In this document: in pieces, positions 1-11,100 of the stretch
Layout: each line of letters opens with the position of its first letter
How positions within the stretch are numbered: the stretch's first letter is position 1
DNA from: Escallonia rubra
Lineage: Eukaryota > Streptophyta > Magnoliopsida > Escalloniales > Escalloniaceae
DNA length: 64,000 nt
Assembly: GCA_033065855.1 (NCBI GenBank)
Contig: JAVXUO010000144.1
Span: 1 to 64,000 of the forward strand
Direction of reading: 5' to 3'
Translations under genes and position numbers: made by a program
Notes under the pieces: model-generated
What the model was told of the DNA's origin: nothing
The model's database searches: none
What the model saw: the letters and a program-made list of their open reading frames with translations, nothing else

Positions 1-200
1 TTTAATTTTCATTAGCGACGGAATGTCCGTCTCTAATTAGATTTTTAAAATTTTAATTTATGTTCTTCTTCGTCCAATTAGCGACGGATTAATATTTAGC
101 GACGGAATATTCCGTCTCTAAATAGCTTATTTAGCGACGGAATATTCCGTCGCTAAATATTTAATTGAAAGGAATATTTTAGCGACGGAATAAATCCGTC
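1..200. repeat. Left subterminal inverted repeats of the CACTA element
   Basis: At least four short palindromes of the form TTAGCGACGGAATATTCCGTC occur in about 200 bp (for example around 30, 85, 125 and 178). The same GCGACGG unit recurs at 9720-9925 near the opposite end. In En/Spm-type elements such subterminal repeats are the binding sites of the TNPA protein. This role is inferred from the family, not shown here. Confidence 0.8.
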
Positions 201-462
201 GCCAAAAGTCATTATTTTTTTTAAATTTTTTTTTTATTTTTCAATTACCTAAACCTGTACAGAAATACAATTCTCAACAACAACACGCAATAAGCGAAAT
301 ACAGAAAAAATATATATAATCAATTAGAAAAAAATATTTATTATAAAAGAAACTAATACATGTACAAGCCGGCAACCGGAGATAGCCGGTTAGGAGAGGG
401 GAGAAGAGTACAACCCGGGCGCGGGGGGGGGGAAGCTAGGAACGGGCACGGGAAGGGGCTCA

Positions 463-2066
463 TCAGGGGTTCCCGAGTCCCGGATCTGGATCCTGCTGAA
501 CCGGGGCCGGGGCGGCTGGTCCAGCAGTGCCCTGCTCCCTCATCATCCGGCACACCACTGTAGCAATGCGCTCGATATCCTCCTCGTGCAACTGAGGCCG
601 AGGAGCCGGTGTCTGTGGAGGGGCAGCAGGGGGTGAGGACGCTCCTATCACGGCACGAGGAGTCGTGCTAGGCAGGCCGCGTATGCGGCCTTTCGGCCGA
701 TTCACGACCTCCGGCGTATCCAGCCATCGCTTCAACCCCCCAGTACTCGCAGCCGTACTAGTGGACGCTGATGGCTGTCCGGACTGCTGCTCGGACCCCT
801 TAGCTGTTCATACGAGGCCTGCAAAAATAGTGGTTTAACGATATGTTATGGCATTAATTAACGAAACAGACATCGAGGATAGAAAGAAACAGATTAACTT
901 AAATAAATTGACTCACATCGATCCGCCGGGCAATATCTGAAATATAGTCGCCCGCCTGGTGCGTCTCGTCCTTGTCCTTCTTCCGCACGTGCGTCTGAGT
1001 ATAGGTCAGAGCTATGACCTCATCCTCCTCTAGATCCGGGTGCTCGACCGCGTTCATATGTCGGACGATGTCGTGTGGCACCGACCCCCCCGTGTGCGTC
1101 GGATCTCTGTTCTGTCTGTTCTCAGCCCCGCTCTTACTCTTGGCGTCCCAACCTGGATCCGCAGCCCACCGATCTATCATCTCCCCCCATACACGGTGAG
1201 ATATCCAATGTGGGGGATATTTCGTCATGTCCGTCATCGGGGCACCCGCGGGCAGCGCCCTCTTCGCCCGGTCCCGTGCATCGTGGAGCCATCGGCGGTA
1301 ATTCTTGCCGATGTAGGCAAAGAAAGCCTGCTGCCCCAGTCCCTGCTGCTCAGGCGTATCAAACGTGAACCCCTCCTGTAATGCATTCAATAACACAAAT
1401 TAACAACATAAAACAAACTGTAATTTAACATTTACTAACGCTGAAAAAAATACTTCACCGTACCAGCCACTCCTCCCATAGGGCCTCCCTCGCAGCGGCA
1501 TCCCATTCCTTCCAGTACAGGCGTGGCTCGAAGAATCGGCCCTTCACAAGAACGCCGATCTTCGTCCTCGCCATATTCTCCAGGATCCTGCCAAAGAAGT
1601 AATTAAATTAATTAATACAGTTCAAATATAAATTAACACCCAAAATTTTTAAACATAAGGCATGAGGTGATATTTTTAGTACTTACAGGCCCTCCTGCGT
1701 GAGCGTAACTCTCTGTTTACGCTGGGGGTCGATGCGTACCCCGCGTGTCGGACCACGGCCTCGTCGAGATCCTACAAAACACAGACATTAATACAGTTCA
1801 AATATAAGGCTAGCGAAAATGTAGAGAACACCGTTATCAACTATACCTGAGGTAGAACCCACGGAAGATGGAGACGGCTGGGGCGACGGCGATGGCTGGG
1901 GCGACGGTGACGGCGACAGCTGGGGCTGGGCCCCCGATGGCTGTCCGCGATCACTCTGTGCCTCGTCATCAGTAGGCAATGACGAGGTGGGACTAACCGG
2001 GGAGGAAGCAGCTCGGCGTCCAGCCCGGCCACGAATAGCCCGTATCCTATCCATATCTGACTTCAT
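463..2066 (-). CDS. TNPA-like protein of the CACTA element (Transposase_24 / Ptta-En/Spm family), spliced
   Basis: This is a minus-strand gene with GT-AG exons read by eye: 2066-1847, 1771-1687, 1587-1464, 1375-917, and a last exon that starts at 818 or 798. The first four exons stay in phase. The product has a proline/serine-rich N-terminus, a basic segment (VRIDPQRKQRVTLTQEG), then a conserved-looking block with GKNYRRWLHDARDRAK and the motif SGAENRQNRDPTHTGGS, typical of the plant Transposase_24 family. That protein binds subterminal repeats and assists excision. Two endings are possible. Acceptor 819 gives a stop at 732 (324 aa). The better-looking C-terminal frame (GRIRGLPS, then a Pro-rich tail and a short helical HEEDIERIATVVCRMM stretch, stop near 463) needs acceptor 799 (407 aa) or a 1-base shift in a GGGG run. 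The gene lies downstream of the TNP2-like gene in the same direction. The first-methionine choice (2066) is uncertain. Confidence 0.72.
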
Positions 2067-2230
2067 ATAGATTATATACAAAGACATTAACACGTGAAAA
2101 ACAATAATTTAGGCATAAATCATCATCGGCACTATATATATATATATGAACGGATGTGCAAAAACACATCAATAAACACCAAGTTCTAAAATGTTACTAC
2201 ATTTTTCCCGTGATGTTACAACATTACAAG

Positions 2231-5200
2231 TCAATCATTTTCAGTTTGCGAATCATCTTCATCACTATCCTCGTCGCCCTCTTCTTCGTGGGACTCGTCG
2301 TCCTCTTCATCTTCTAATTCATCCTCTTCATCAGTAGACTCGGTCACATCATCTCCAACACTTTCAACATCTTCCGCGTCATCATCTACGACTTCTTCTC
2401 CCACAAGAAGTGTTGTTGGAAGAGGAAGATCGTCCTCCTCGTTGTTGACCTCAACAGGGAACAAGACACGTGGTTGGTCGGCTTGAAAGGAGTCTAGCTC
2501 ACTGTCATATGTCACGGGCAATTTCTTGGACTTGATAGTTGTATACCAATGAGATTTGGGATTGGCGACGTCCTCCGCGTAAAAGACTTGTACAGCTTGA
2601 CTAGCAAACACAAAGGGCTCGTCTGATGCAAGTCTTGACTTGACATTGACATCTACAATCCCTTGAGAGCTAACACGGATTCCTCTGCTGCATGTGACAT
2701 CGAACCACGTACACTTGAACATTACCAGGCGGTTTTGGGAACCCAGATATGTTAGCTCAACAATCTCATCTAACTCTCCGTAAAAATCCATGCAATTCTC
2801 GGCATAACAGTCGCCGTTGACCAAGACTCCACTGTTTTGGGTTTGTTTTGTTCGGTCATCATCTTTTACGTTAAACCTAAACCCGTTGATGATATAACCT
2901 CCGTAACAGGATGTTTGTTTGTTAGGGCCTTCGGCTAGTAATTTCAAGCAGGAGGCCACTGGTCTATCCATTGACTGAACCTATTGTAGATGACGGTAAA
3001 CATTAAGGATAAATCAGTATACTAATTGGCCACAGAACTGTATATAACACATAATATAATTTCGTTAAATAATCTTACACGGATTTTGAACCACTGTACA
3101 AATTGTGACTTCCGGTGAGATTCAAGTCCAGCGGGATCAGTGATTAAAGATTCCGCATCGAACTCACTGCAAACCAATATGCATCTAACTCGCTTAACAC
3201 ACTTTCAATTATGTACAGCAATGTAAGTGAATTAAGACTTTAACTTACTCAACGAATGCCGAAACTTCATCGCAATTTAGAAGGGCATATATTGTTGCAG
3301 CACTGTACTCTTCATCTGTTAGCCATCGAGTATACGTTCGGCCGAACGGACTACCTGACTGCTTGAATATTGACAATTGCCCTTCCAAATTTGTGCTTGC
3401 TCCGGGATCATTTCGGCCTAGTTGATTTAACCTTGTACCAACATCCGAACCGAAATATTGACTACAAAAGTTTACAAGTTCTTCCATTACGTAAGCCTCC
3501 GCAATTGAGCCCTCAACCCGAGCCTTATTACGGACTTTTTTCTTTAAATGGAACATGAACCTAGAAGTTTAGGGAATCGAGTTAGGTGGAATATCAATGA
3601 TAACAGATGTCGCATTAAGTGTAAACGAACAACTGTAACAATTTAAGGATTACCTCTCGAAGGGATACATCCACCGATATTGCACGGGTCCACCCATCTT
3701 AGCTTCATATGCCAAGTGAACAGGCAGATGCTCCATTGAATCAAAGAACGAAGGTGGGAAGATTTTCTCCAGCTTGCAAATCGTCACCACAATGTTCTTC
3801 TCAAGCACTTCCATGTTACTCACCCGGATCGTAGAAGAGCATATATCTCGAAAGAAATGAGATAATTCAGTCAAAGTCTCGCAAACAACCCGTGGCAACA
3901 GTCCCCGGAAGGCAATAGGAATGAATCTCTCCATGAATACGTGGCAGTCGTGACTCTTCATCCCTTGGAACTTGCATTCCGAAACATTGCAACAACGAGA
4001 TATGTTGGACGCAAACCCATCCGGAAGCTTCAAATTCTTAACCCACTGACAGACCTTCTCCACTTGTTTCTTGTCTAGACAGTAAGGTGCTTTCGGAAGT
4101 ATGGTCCTCCCACTGACTGTCCGAGGATGCAATTCACGGCGTACACCCAACTGTTGTAGATCCCTTCTCGCTTTAAGGTGATCTTTCGATTTGCCCTTGA
4201 CATTCATCACTGTGTTGAACACATTATCAAAAACGTTCTTCTCAATATGCATCACATCCATGTTGTTTCGGATAACGAGCGTCCTCCAGTAGGCTAACTC
4301 CCAGAAGATACAAAATTTTCTCCAGTTGTGCTCTTTCCCGAACCCTGCAATCTTCTGATCCGGCACACCCTTACCGTGTGGTATGTCAGTATCAAGTGCC
4401 TCCAGGTGTGAGAGTACTTCTTCACCAGATGGGTAGTCCAGCGTGACAACCTCACGCTCGATTGTCCCGTCAAATTTATCCTTCTGCCTACGAAACTGAT
4501 GGCCCGGTGGCAAAAGCTTACGGTGACATCCGAACCACGAGGCCTTTCCGCCGTGCTTTAACGTATGACCGGGGTTCACGCCCATACAAGCAGGGCATGC
4601 TAGCTTCCCATGTGTGCTCCAGCCACACGTCATTCCCAATGCGGGGAAATCATGTATAGTCCACATCAAAGCAGCCCTCATCTGAAAATTTTGTTTAAGG
4701 GATGCATCATATGTTTCGACTCCATGATTCCATAATTGTTTTAACTCATCAATCAACGGCCTTAAATACACATCTATGTCCTTACCGGGACTCTTCGGCC
4801 CCGGAATAAGCAACGACAAGAACATATACGGCTTCTTCATGCACATGCCTGGTGGAAGGTTGTAAGGGACAATAATAACAGGCCAACAGGAGTAAGGCGT
4901 GGTAGACTGACCGAAAGGGTTGAACCCATCGGTTGCCAGACCAAGTCTAACATTCCGAACTTCCTGAGCAAAAACTGGATGCCTGCGGTCAAACTCCTTC
5001 CACGCCTCTCCATCAGCTGGGTGTGTCAGCACATCGGCATCGTTGCTGCGAGTCTCACGGTGAGCCCTCATATGTTCAGCCGTACTGGAGGAGTAGTACA
5101 TTCTCTGAAGCCGTGGTGTGACCGGGAAATATCGCAATATCTTCCATGCAATGTTTTTCTTCTTCCCTTTGTCCGGTTTGTACCTCGAATGATCACACAC

Positions 5201-5887
5201 TGGACATAATGACAAATCCTTATTCTCTTTCCAGAATAATACACAATCGTTATTGCACGCATCTATCCGGTCGTAGCTCAACCCAAGTTTCCTCATCATC
5301 TTCTTCGCGTCATAGTACGACGGCGGTAGCTTTTCACTTTCGGGCAGTATTTCTTTGATGAAGGTAACAAACTCGTTAAAACCTTTCTCACTCAGCCCGT
5401 GGTCTGATTTCAACTGTAATAACCTACTAACCGCAGACAGCCGTGTGTGTTTCGGAGCTCCATCCCACAGCGGCTCTTCCGCAGCTCTCAACAACTCATA
5501 AAACTGATGAGCCCCCTCGTTCGGCGGTTGTGGCCTGTCGTTACCCCAGTCAACATTAGCATGCCCAACATCCATAATCATATCTCGAAAATCATATCGT
5601 GCCTCCTCCCTAACTTCAGTTTGACTAGCCAGGTTGGACGACAATACTATCGTTTCCCCGTGCTGCGTCCACCTTGTGTATCCACCCATAAAACCGTACC
5701 GACGAAGATGCCATTTTACTTCAATTCTTTTTCTCCAGTGCAACAACTCACATCTACCGCACGGGCACCTTATCTTATCAAGGTCAACATGTGCAGGATG
5801 CGCATAAGCGAAGTCGAGAAATTCGTCAACGCGACACTCAAAATCTTCAGCATTCTTCCTTTTCATCCAACTTCGATCGACTGACAT
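2231..5887 (-). CDS. TNP2/TNPD-type CACTA transposase, apparently intact, four exons
   Basis: The exons, read from GT-AG boundaries, are 5887-3654, 3560-3249, 3166-3079 and 2980-2231. They sum to 3384 nt, exactly 1128 codons with the stop and no internal stop. The N-terminus (about residues 5-80) is the transposase-associated domain with a CPCGRC motif. The middle is the TNP2 (Transposase_21) catalytic region, with PKSPGKDIDVYLRPLIDEL and the zinc-like CPACM. Next comes DUF4218 (HFFRDIC...MYPFER, crossing intron 1 to KKKVRNKARVEGSIAEAYV). The third exon ends in FVQWFKIR, and the last exon carries DUF4216 (MDFYGELDEIVEL, then TWFDV). The C-terminal 70 residues or so are almost entirely Asp/Glu. 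Such proteins bind the CACTA termini in the nucleus and catalyse cut-and-paste transposition. ATG 5887 gives MSVDRSWM, the usual family start. Intactness is my reading of the splice sites; expression is untested. Confidence 0.9.
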
Positions 5888-6610
5888 GACGACTGAATTA
5901 TCGTACTGTATACCACCTTCAATAATGACCAGTGATTAAGCATTGCCGATGTAAATATCAATGCATGAATGTTACAACACGTCTACATATTTCCCCTCCA
6001 CTCTTGAACAGGTAGTGGTCCTATCCCATTCAGAAAAGCACATGTTTATAAAACAGTGAATAACTCATGCTTAGTCCGATGTCTGTGGAAAATTCGGCAG
6101 CACCTCCCCGCATTTCTCCAAGTACACCACATCGATTAGGTGTTCTAACATTCATCTAACCTTGCTCAGGAAGGTTTGACGGATGTTAGAACACCAGATC
6201 TGTATGCACCCGGAGAAACACACGAGAACGTGTACCAAATATCCACGACATAGAACATAAAGCATGAGTCAAAATACTGTTTTATAAACAATTAGCTTTT
6301 CCAAACTGTCCAAACTGGACATCCAAAGGCTCATTACAAGGCATTACTTTGTAATGAGTACCTTTGAACGGGAACTAAGGGTTTTTATGCATGCATGTGT
6401 TCAGAAATTGATAAGATATGCAAGAATCTTTCCGAAATATCAAAACTGCAGAATGATCGTTGCATATGTTATCAATTCCACATTAAATAGAACTCGTTGG
6501 CAACGAGTTGAACCATCTCGTTGCCAATGGACTTCTCAAAACAACAATTAATATAAAGAAGGCAGGGTTTGTAAAGAACGAGTAATTGAACCATCTCTGG
6601 GCAACATTTA
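5888..6610. other. CACTA internal region upstream of the transposase; no gene seen
   Basis: This stretch lies 5' of the minus-strand transposase and should contain its leader or promoter. I see AT-rich unique sequence with only short shadow frames. No convincing TATA box could be fixed. Confidence 0.5.
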
Positions 6611-7210
6611 GGGCTAATTAATGTTAATGAGGGCTAGTTTCGGATAATTATAGCTAATTAGGGTTGATTATGACTAATTAGGGTTTAATTGTGCCGAGTA
6701 GTGATGATTAGTCCTAATTAGGGCTAATTAGGCTTAATTGGGTTATGTTAGGGCTAATTAATGTTAATGAGGGATAGTTTCGGATGATTATAGCTGACTA
6801 GGGTTGATTAGGACTAATTAGAGTTATGTAGTCCTAATTAGGGTTTAATTGTGCCGAGTAGTGATGATTAGTCCTAATTAGGGCTAATTAGGCTTAATTG
6901 GGTTATGTTAGGGCTAATTAATGTTAATGAGGGCTAGTTTCGGATAATTATAGCTAATTAGGGTTGATTATGACTAATTAGGGTTTAATTGTGCCGAGTA
7001 GTGATGATTAGTCCTAATTAGGGCTAATTAGGCTTAATTGGGTTATGTTAGGGCTAATTAATGTTAATGAGGGATAGTTTCGGATGATTATAGCTGACTA
7101 GGGTTGATTAGGACTAATTAGAGTTATGTAGTCCTAATTAGGGTTTAATTGTGCCGAGTAGTGTTGATTAGTCCTAACTAGCGCTAATTAGGCGTAATTG
7201 GGTTATGTTA
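6611..7210. repeat. Two 300-bp tandem units built of CTAATTAGGG-like words
   Basis: Positions 6611-6910 and 6911-7210 are direct copies. The first ~230 bp are identical by eye, and differences collect only at the far end. Each 300-bp unit consists of a 140-bp and a 160-bp half that resemble each other, both starting GGGCTAATTAATGTTAATGA. Degenerate copies of the words run on to about 7400. The array is inside the CACTA element, and the exact period suggests unequal exchange or replication slippage. No coding potential. Confidence 0.9.
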
Positions 7211-7535
7211 GTGCAAATTATGACTAATTAGGCTAACAACAATCAATATGCGCATAATTGGGTTCATTTGGGCTAATTTGAGGTAATTACAGCTAATTTG
7301 AATTTTATCAGGTTCTTAGGGTTAATTAAAACTAATTAGGCTCGTTAGAGCTAATTAGGGTTAATTGATTTACTAAAATATTATTAATCAGGACTAATTA
7401 GGGCTAATTATAGCCAGCGCTGGAGCCACGATTAGATTCCAGGGGGTGCATGCTAAAAATGTCGCATTAACCTAACTAACCTAAATTTAATGCACATTCA
7501 ACAACCTCAATTCCGACACCTCATATAGGGTGTCG

Positions 7536-7700
7536 ATATGGTGTCCGATACGTTTCTGACACCTCCGGACACGTGTCAGACACATACCGACACGTGTCTG
7601 ACACATACCGACACGTGTCCGACGCCTTTGGACACGTGTCCGACGCCTCCGGACACGTGTCCGATGCCCAGCGACACGCACCTCCGGACACATCGGCATA
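7536..7700. repeat. Minisatellite with CACGTG-centred palindromes
   Basis: About six units of roughly 24 bp, of the type CGGACACGTGTCCGACGCCT, follow one another. Each contains the palindrome GGACACGTGTCC or GACACGTGTC. CACGTG is the plant G-box core, but here the spacing looks like a satellite rather than a promoter. It lies inside the CACTA element. Confidence 0.8.
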
Positions 7701-8129
7701 CGTTAATTTGTTTTCTAAATGTCGGACACCGTCGATCAGACGTGGTGTCCGTGTCTGCGCTAACTAACAGGTATCTCAATCCAATTGGGTCCCATCCTCC
7801 GTCAACAATCTCAATTCTCAATTCTCAAATGCTCAATGCAATAAAAATTAACAAAAATCACACATTCAATCCAATTGGGTCCCATCCTCCGTCAATAATC
7901 TCAATATCTCAAATGCTCAATGCACAATTAACAATCTAAAATCATTAATTAACAACCTAAAATCATCAATTCATAATCGCAATTACTTCAAATACACAGC
8001 TAATAACCTAAAATCATCGATCAATAATCACAATTCTAAAACGCACAATTAACAACCTAAAATTATCAAACAAATGATCAATGTTCAAATGGGAAAAAAA
8101 TGTTCAAAATTCACATATCCGATGCGCTT

Positions 8130-8870
8130 GAATTATTTCAATTTAGGGTTCGATTGTATTAGGGCATTCAATTTAGGGTTCAATTAGTTTCATTTAGGGT
8201 TCGGTTCGATTAGGGCATTCAATTTAGGGTTCAATTACTTCAATTTAGGGTTCAATTAGGAGGTTCTATTGATTCAATTTATGGTTCAGTTGATTTGAGG
8301 CATTCAATTTAGGGTTCAATTAGTTCGATTTAGGGTTCGGTTGGATTAGGGCATTCAATTTGGGGTTCAATTAGGGTTCGGTTAGATTGGGGCAATCAAT
8401 TTAGGGTTTAATTAGGGGTTTAATTAAGGATTCGATTCAATTAGGGCATTCAATTTAGGGTTCAATTACTTCAATTTAGGGTTCAATTAGGGGGTTCTAT
8501 TGATTCAATTTAGGTTTCGGTTGATTTGAGGCATTCAATTTAGGGTTCAATCAGTTCGATTTAGGGTTCGGTTGGATTAGGGCATTCAATTTGGGGTTCA
8601 ATTAGGGTTCGGTTAGATTGGGGCAATCAATTTAGGGTTTAATTAGGGGTTCAATTAGTTTAATTTAGGATTCGATTCAATTAGGGCATTCAATTTAGGG
8701 TTCAATTACTTCAATTTAGGGTTCAATTAGGGGGTTCTATTGATTCAATTTAGGGTTCGGTTGATTTGAGGCATTCAATTTAGGGTTCAATTAGTTCGAT
8801 TTAGGGTTCGGTTGGATTAGGGCATTCAATTTGGGGTTCAATTAGGGTTCGGTTAGTTTACTAGGTTAAA
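8130..8870. repeat. About 240-bp tandem units rich in TTTAGGG
   Basis: Higher-order units of about 240 bp (starts near 8221, 8461 and 8701; 8461 and 8701 are nearly identical) are built of shorter words such as CAATTTAGGGTTCAATTAG. TTTAGGG, the plant telomere heptamer, recurs many times but never as a pure head-to-tail run, so this is not a telomeric tract. It lies inside the CACTA element. Confidence 0.85.
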
Positions 8871-9430
8871 TAATTTGTTAACTTTGATTAATCGATGCCA
8901 TAATTTAGCACCCCTTACGGACACCGAAAATTCTCAAAACATTCCGGAGCCTACATCTCGTAAAACTATTGGGGGTTATAGTATTGCCTTTTGTCCAATT
9001 CTGATCCTAGATATTTATAAAAAATCATTGAAAACTGCCTAATTTAATTTTAACCTTTAGTGACCATTACCTTTACTATTCAGATTAAGCACACCTAGTA
9101 TTTCACCTAAATGCACACACATCTCCTTCTACCTTCAGCCGAGATGTTCATCCCACACCCACTTCACAACCACACATTACCTCACTTCCAACCCACTTTA
9201 AATCATAGAAACCTCATTACACCATTCTAACTCACTACAACATACACTTAAACACTCAATTTAACACATTTACACACCTATAATACACACACCATCAAGA
9301 ACACACACACACACAGTCACGAACACACACTACACCTACAAAACACGCACTTAACTCCTCGAAAGCCACTTACATGTTAATAAAAACCAAAGAGAAATTA
9401 ATGACAGGACACGGGAAGCAAACCAGAAGA
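8871..9430. other. CACTA internal sequence; no gene, with (AC)n tracts
   Basis: This is AT-rich unique sequence followed by C/A-rich DNA with an (AC)n run around 9301-9315. No open frame has recognisable protein content. Confidence 0.5.
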
Positions 9431-9434
9431 CCTT

Positions 9435-9601
9435 CACAGGCAGTGGTGGCGGCGCGGCAGTGGTGGCGGCGCGACAGTGGTGGCAGATCGGCAGTAGTGG
9501 CGGCGCGACAGTGGTGGCAGCGCGGCAGTGGTGGCGGCGGTCCTTCGGTTTTGAAGATGGGCGGCAGTGGCGGTGGCAGGCTCTATCGCCGGTGAGAGAG
9601 A

Positions 9602-9652
<51 letters not shown>

Positions 9653-9700
9653 GGAGAGAGCAACGGGAGAAAGAAAGAGAGAGAGAGCAACGGGAGAAAT
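9435..9700. repeat. GGCAGTGGT minisatellite and (GA)n microsatellite
   Basis: Positions 9435-9560 hold repeated GCGGCAGTGGTGGCGGC-like units, and 9595-9700 hold a long (GA)n tract with interruptions. Both create long low-complexity frames on both strands that I do not treat as genes. Confidence 0.85.
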
Positions 9701-9719
9701 AAAAGAAAGGGGGATCTGA

Positions 9720-9943
9720 TATTTTTAAGTCCTTTACCGACGGAATACACCCGTCGGTTAAAGTCCGTCGGTAAAACCCTACTTTCACCGACGGGTGTGT
9801 TTACCGACAGAATTATTCCGTCGTTAAATAGTTTTACCGACGGACTTTTACCGACGGTTATTTCCGTCTCTGAAACGACGTTTAGCGACGGAATTTAGTC
9901 CGTCGCTAAAAGTCCGTCGCTAATTCCCTCTTTTCTTGTAGTG
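9720..9943. repeat. Right subterminal repeats and terminal inverted repeat of the CACTA element
   Basis: Multiple inverted ACCGACGG / CCGTCGGTAAA and GCGACGGA units run from about 9735 to 9925. They are followed by the terminus, which reads CACTACAAGAAAAG on the minus strand (9943 to 9930). These are the expected binding and cleavage sites for the element-encoded proteins. Confidence 0.92.
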
Positions 9944-10512
9944 GTAGGGCATTTATTGCGCCAAACGGTAAATACAGTCGACTGTAATGCACCATTGCAG
10001 TCGACTGTAATCCCAAAGTAGCCGTTGGAAATTCAAATTTCCAACTTACAGTCGATTGTAATCCAAATGCAATCGACTGTAATAGGCTACTGGAAGTATT
10101 ACAGTCGACTGTAATACCTCACTGCCCAACTTGCAGTCGACTGCATTCCAATGCAGTCGACTACATTCCAGAAAATGCAGTTTCCTAGTTTTTAAAGAAT
10201 AAAAAACTTTCATGCATGCAAGGGAAACCTATGGGCAAGTTCTAGGTATATAGTCATCATAACGATCATCTCTCTATGTCTAGTTTACAAAGAAGGAAAT
10301 AAAAGCATGAAAAATTCAATCGACGAATTCCTTCTTTGATGCGTTCCGTTGAGAGTCTTTGACCGTGTTGCTCGTCTAATAGTCCGTTTGCATGAGTATG
10401 AGATTGTTCCTATTGCTTCATCAACTCAATGCATGTTAGACAACATAAACATCAATGTTAGTTATCATCAAAACCAAATATAATCCTATGTTAAATAACC
10501 GTAGGGTTAACA
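9944..10512 (-). repeat. 3' LTR of Copia, distal part removed by the CACTA insertion
   Basis: It aligns from GTAGGGCATTTATTGCGCC at 9944 to AACCGTAGGGTTAACA ending at 10512 with 20388-20976 of the other LTR. The break at 9943/9944 coincides exactly with the CACTA terminus. It lacks one 26-bp unit of the GTCGAC array that the other LTR has. Confidence 0.93.
9973..10170. repeat. GTCGAC palindrome array in the 3' LTR
   Basis: Seven near-palindromes of the form TRCAGTCGACTGYA followed by ATNC lie at irregular 25-50 bp spacing. Two of the seven cores carry a transition (GTCGAT, ATCGAC). The matching array in the other LTR has eight copies with all cores intact. Confidence 0.85.
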
Positions 10513-10527
10513 ATCTCCCCCTTTTTG
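10513..10527 (-). other. Polypurine tract of the Copia element
   Basis: The minus strand reads AAAAAGGGGGAGAT directly before the LTR start TGTTAACCC. This is the plus-strand primer site for reverse transcription. Further GGGGGAG-type tracts occur at about 10641, 10669 and 10734. Confidence 0.85.
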
Positions 10528-11100
10528 ATGATGGCAAAGTTGGATGCAAAGAGTATGAGATATATAAGATAATAAACGTAAAGAAGCATGACAATCTCAA
10601 TTATAAACAATAAGGGGTTAAAAGAAGAATCGTGAAGATAAGCTCCCCCTATCTTAAGCAATATAGGGCTCCCCCTAACTCAAGTAATATATGCTCATAT
10701 CAAATCCACACAAGTATGAATCAACAATATTTTCTCCCCCTTTTGACATCATTGAAAAAGATCAAGGGTGTGTGTGAAAGTGATCAACTTATGTATCCAT
10801 CCATGGATAATCAATATAGCCAACAAGGGCATTCAAACAAAAAGGCATAAGTACTTGAATAACTATCAAAAGGTGTACCAAGCGCCTTGTACAAAAATAG
10901 CACATAAAAAAAAGTATAAAGAATTTAGAAATATAAGTGTGTGCAAATTAATAAAGACAAATGAGATTAAATGAATATCAATAAAATCAATAATTTTGGA
11001 AAAAGAAAAATCAACCATAGCATGCTATAAGCATATTAAATAATGTTCAAGCATGCGAAGTGCAACTTGCATGATTATGCACAAGAGATATAACATTTAG
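10528..11100. other. Copia 3' spacer between RNase H and the PPT; no gene
   Basis: AT-rich non-coding sequence containing three extra CTCCCCCT words (PPT-like on the minus strand). No protein-like frame. Confidence 0.6.

Larger units (their letters stand above)
1..9943 (-). mobile_element. CACTA (En/Spm) DNA transposon, left tip outside window
   Basis: The right terminus is directly visible: positions 9930-9943 read on the minus strand as CACTACAAGAAAAG, the classic CACTA terminal inverted repeat. Immediately inside lie inverted GCGACGGA-type subterminal repeats (9720-9929), and the same repeat type fills 1-210, so the left terminus should lie just outside the window. Two genes expected of this superfamily are present on the minus strand, a TNP2-like transposase (2231-5887) and a TNPA-like gene (463-2066). 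The rest is tandem repeats. The flanking sequence GTA (9944-9946), compared with the uninterrupted LTR copy at 20387-20392, fits a 3-bp GTA target duplication. The element is inserted in the 3' LTR of the Copia element to its right. Superfamily identification is firm; the full length is not known. Confidence 0.93.

Noticed and set aside
8130-8870. Telomere or interstitial telomeric tract
   Set aside because: TTTAGGG never occurs in direct head-to-tail runs; the period is 240 bp.
9351-9788. Frames across the (GA)n and GGCAGTGGT stretch
   Set aside because: Low-complexity translation (Arg/Glu and Ser/Leu alternation) within the CACTA right end.
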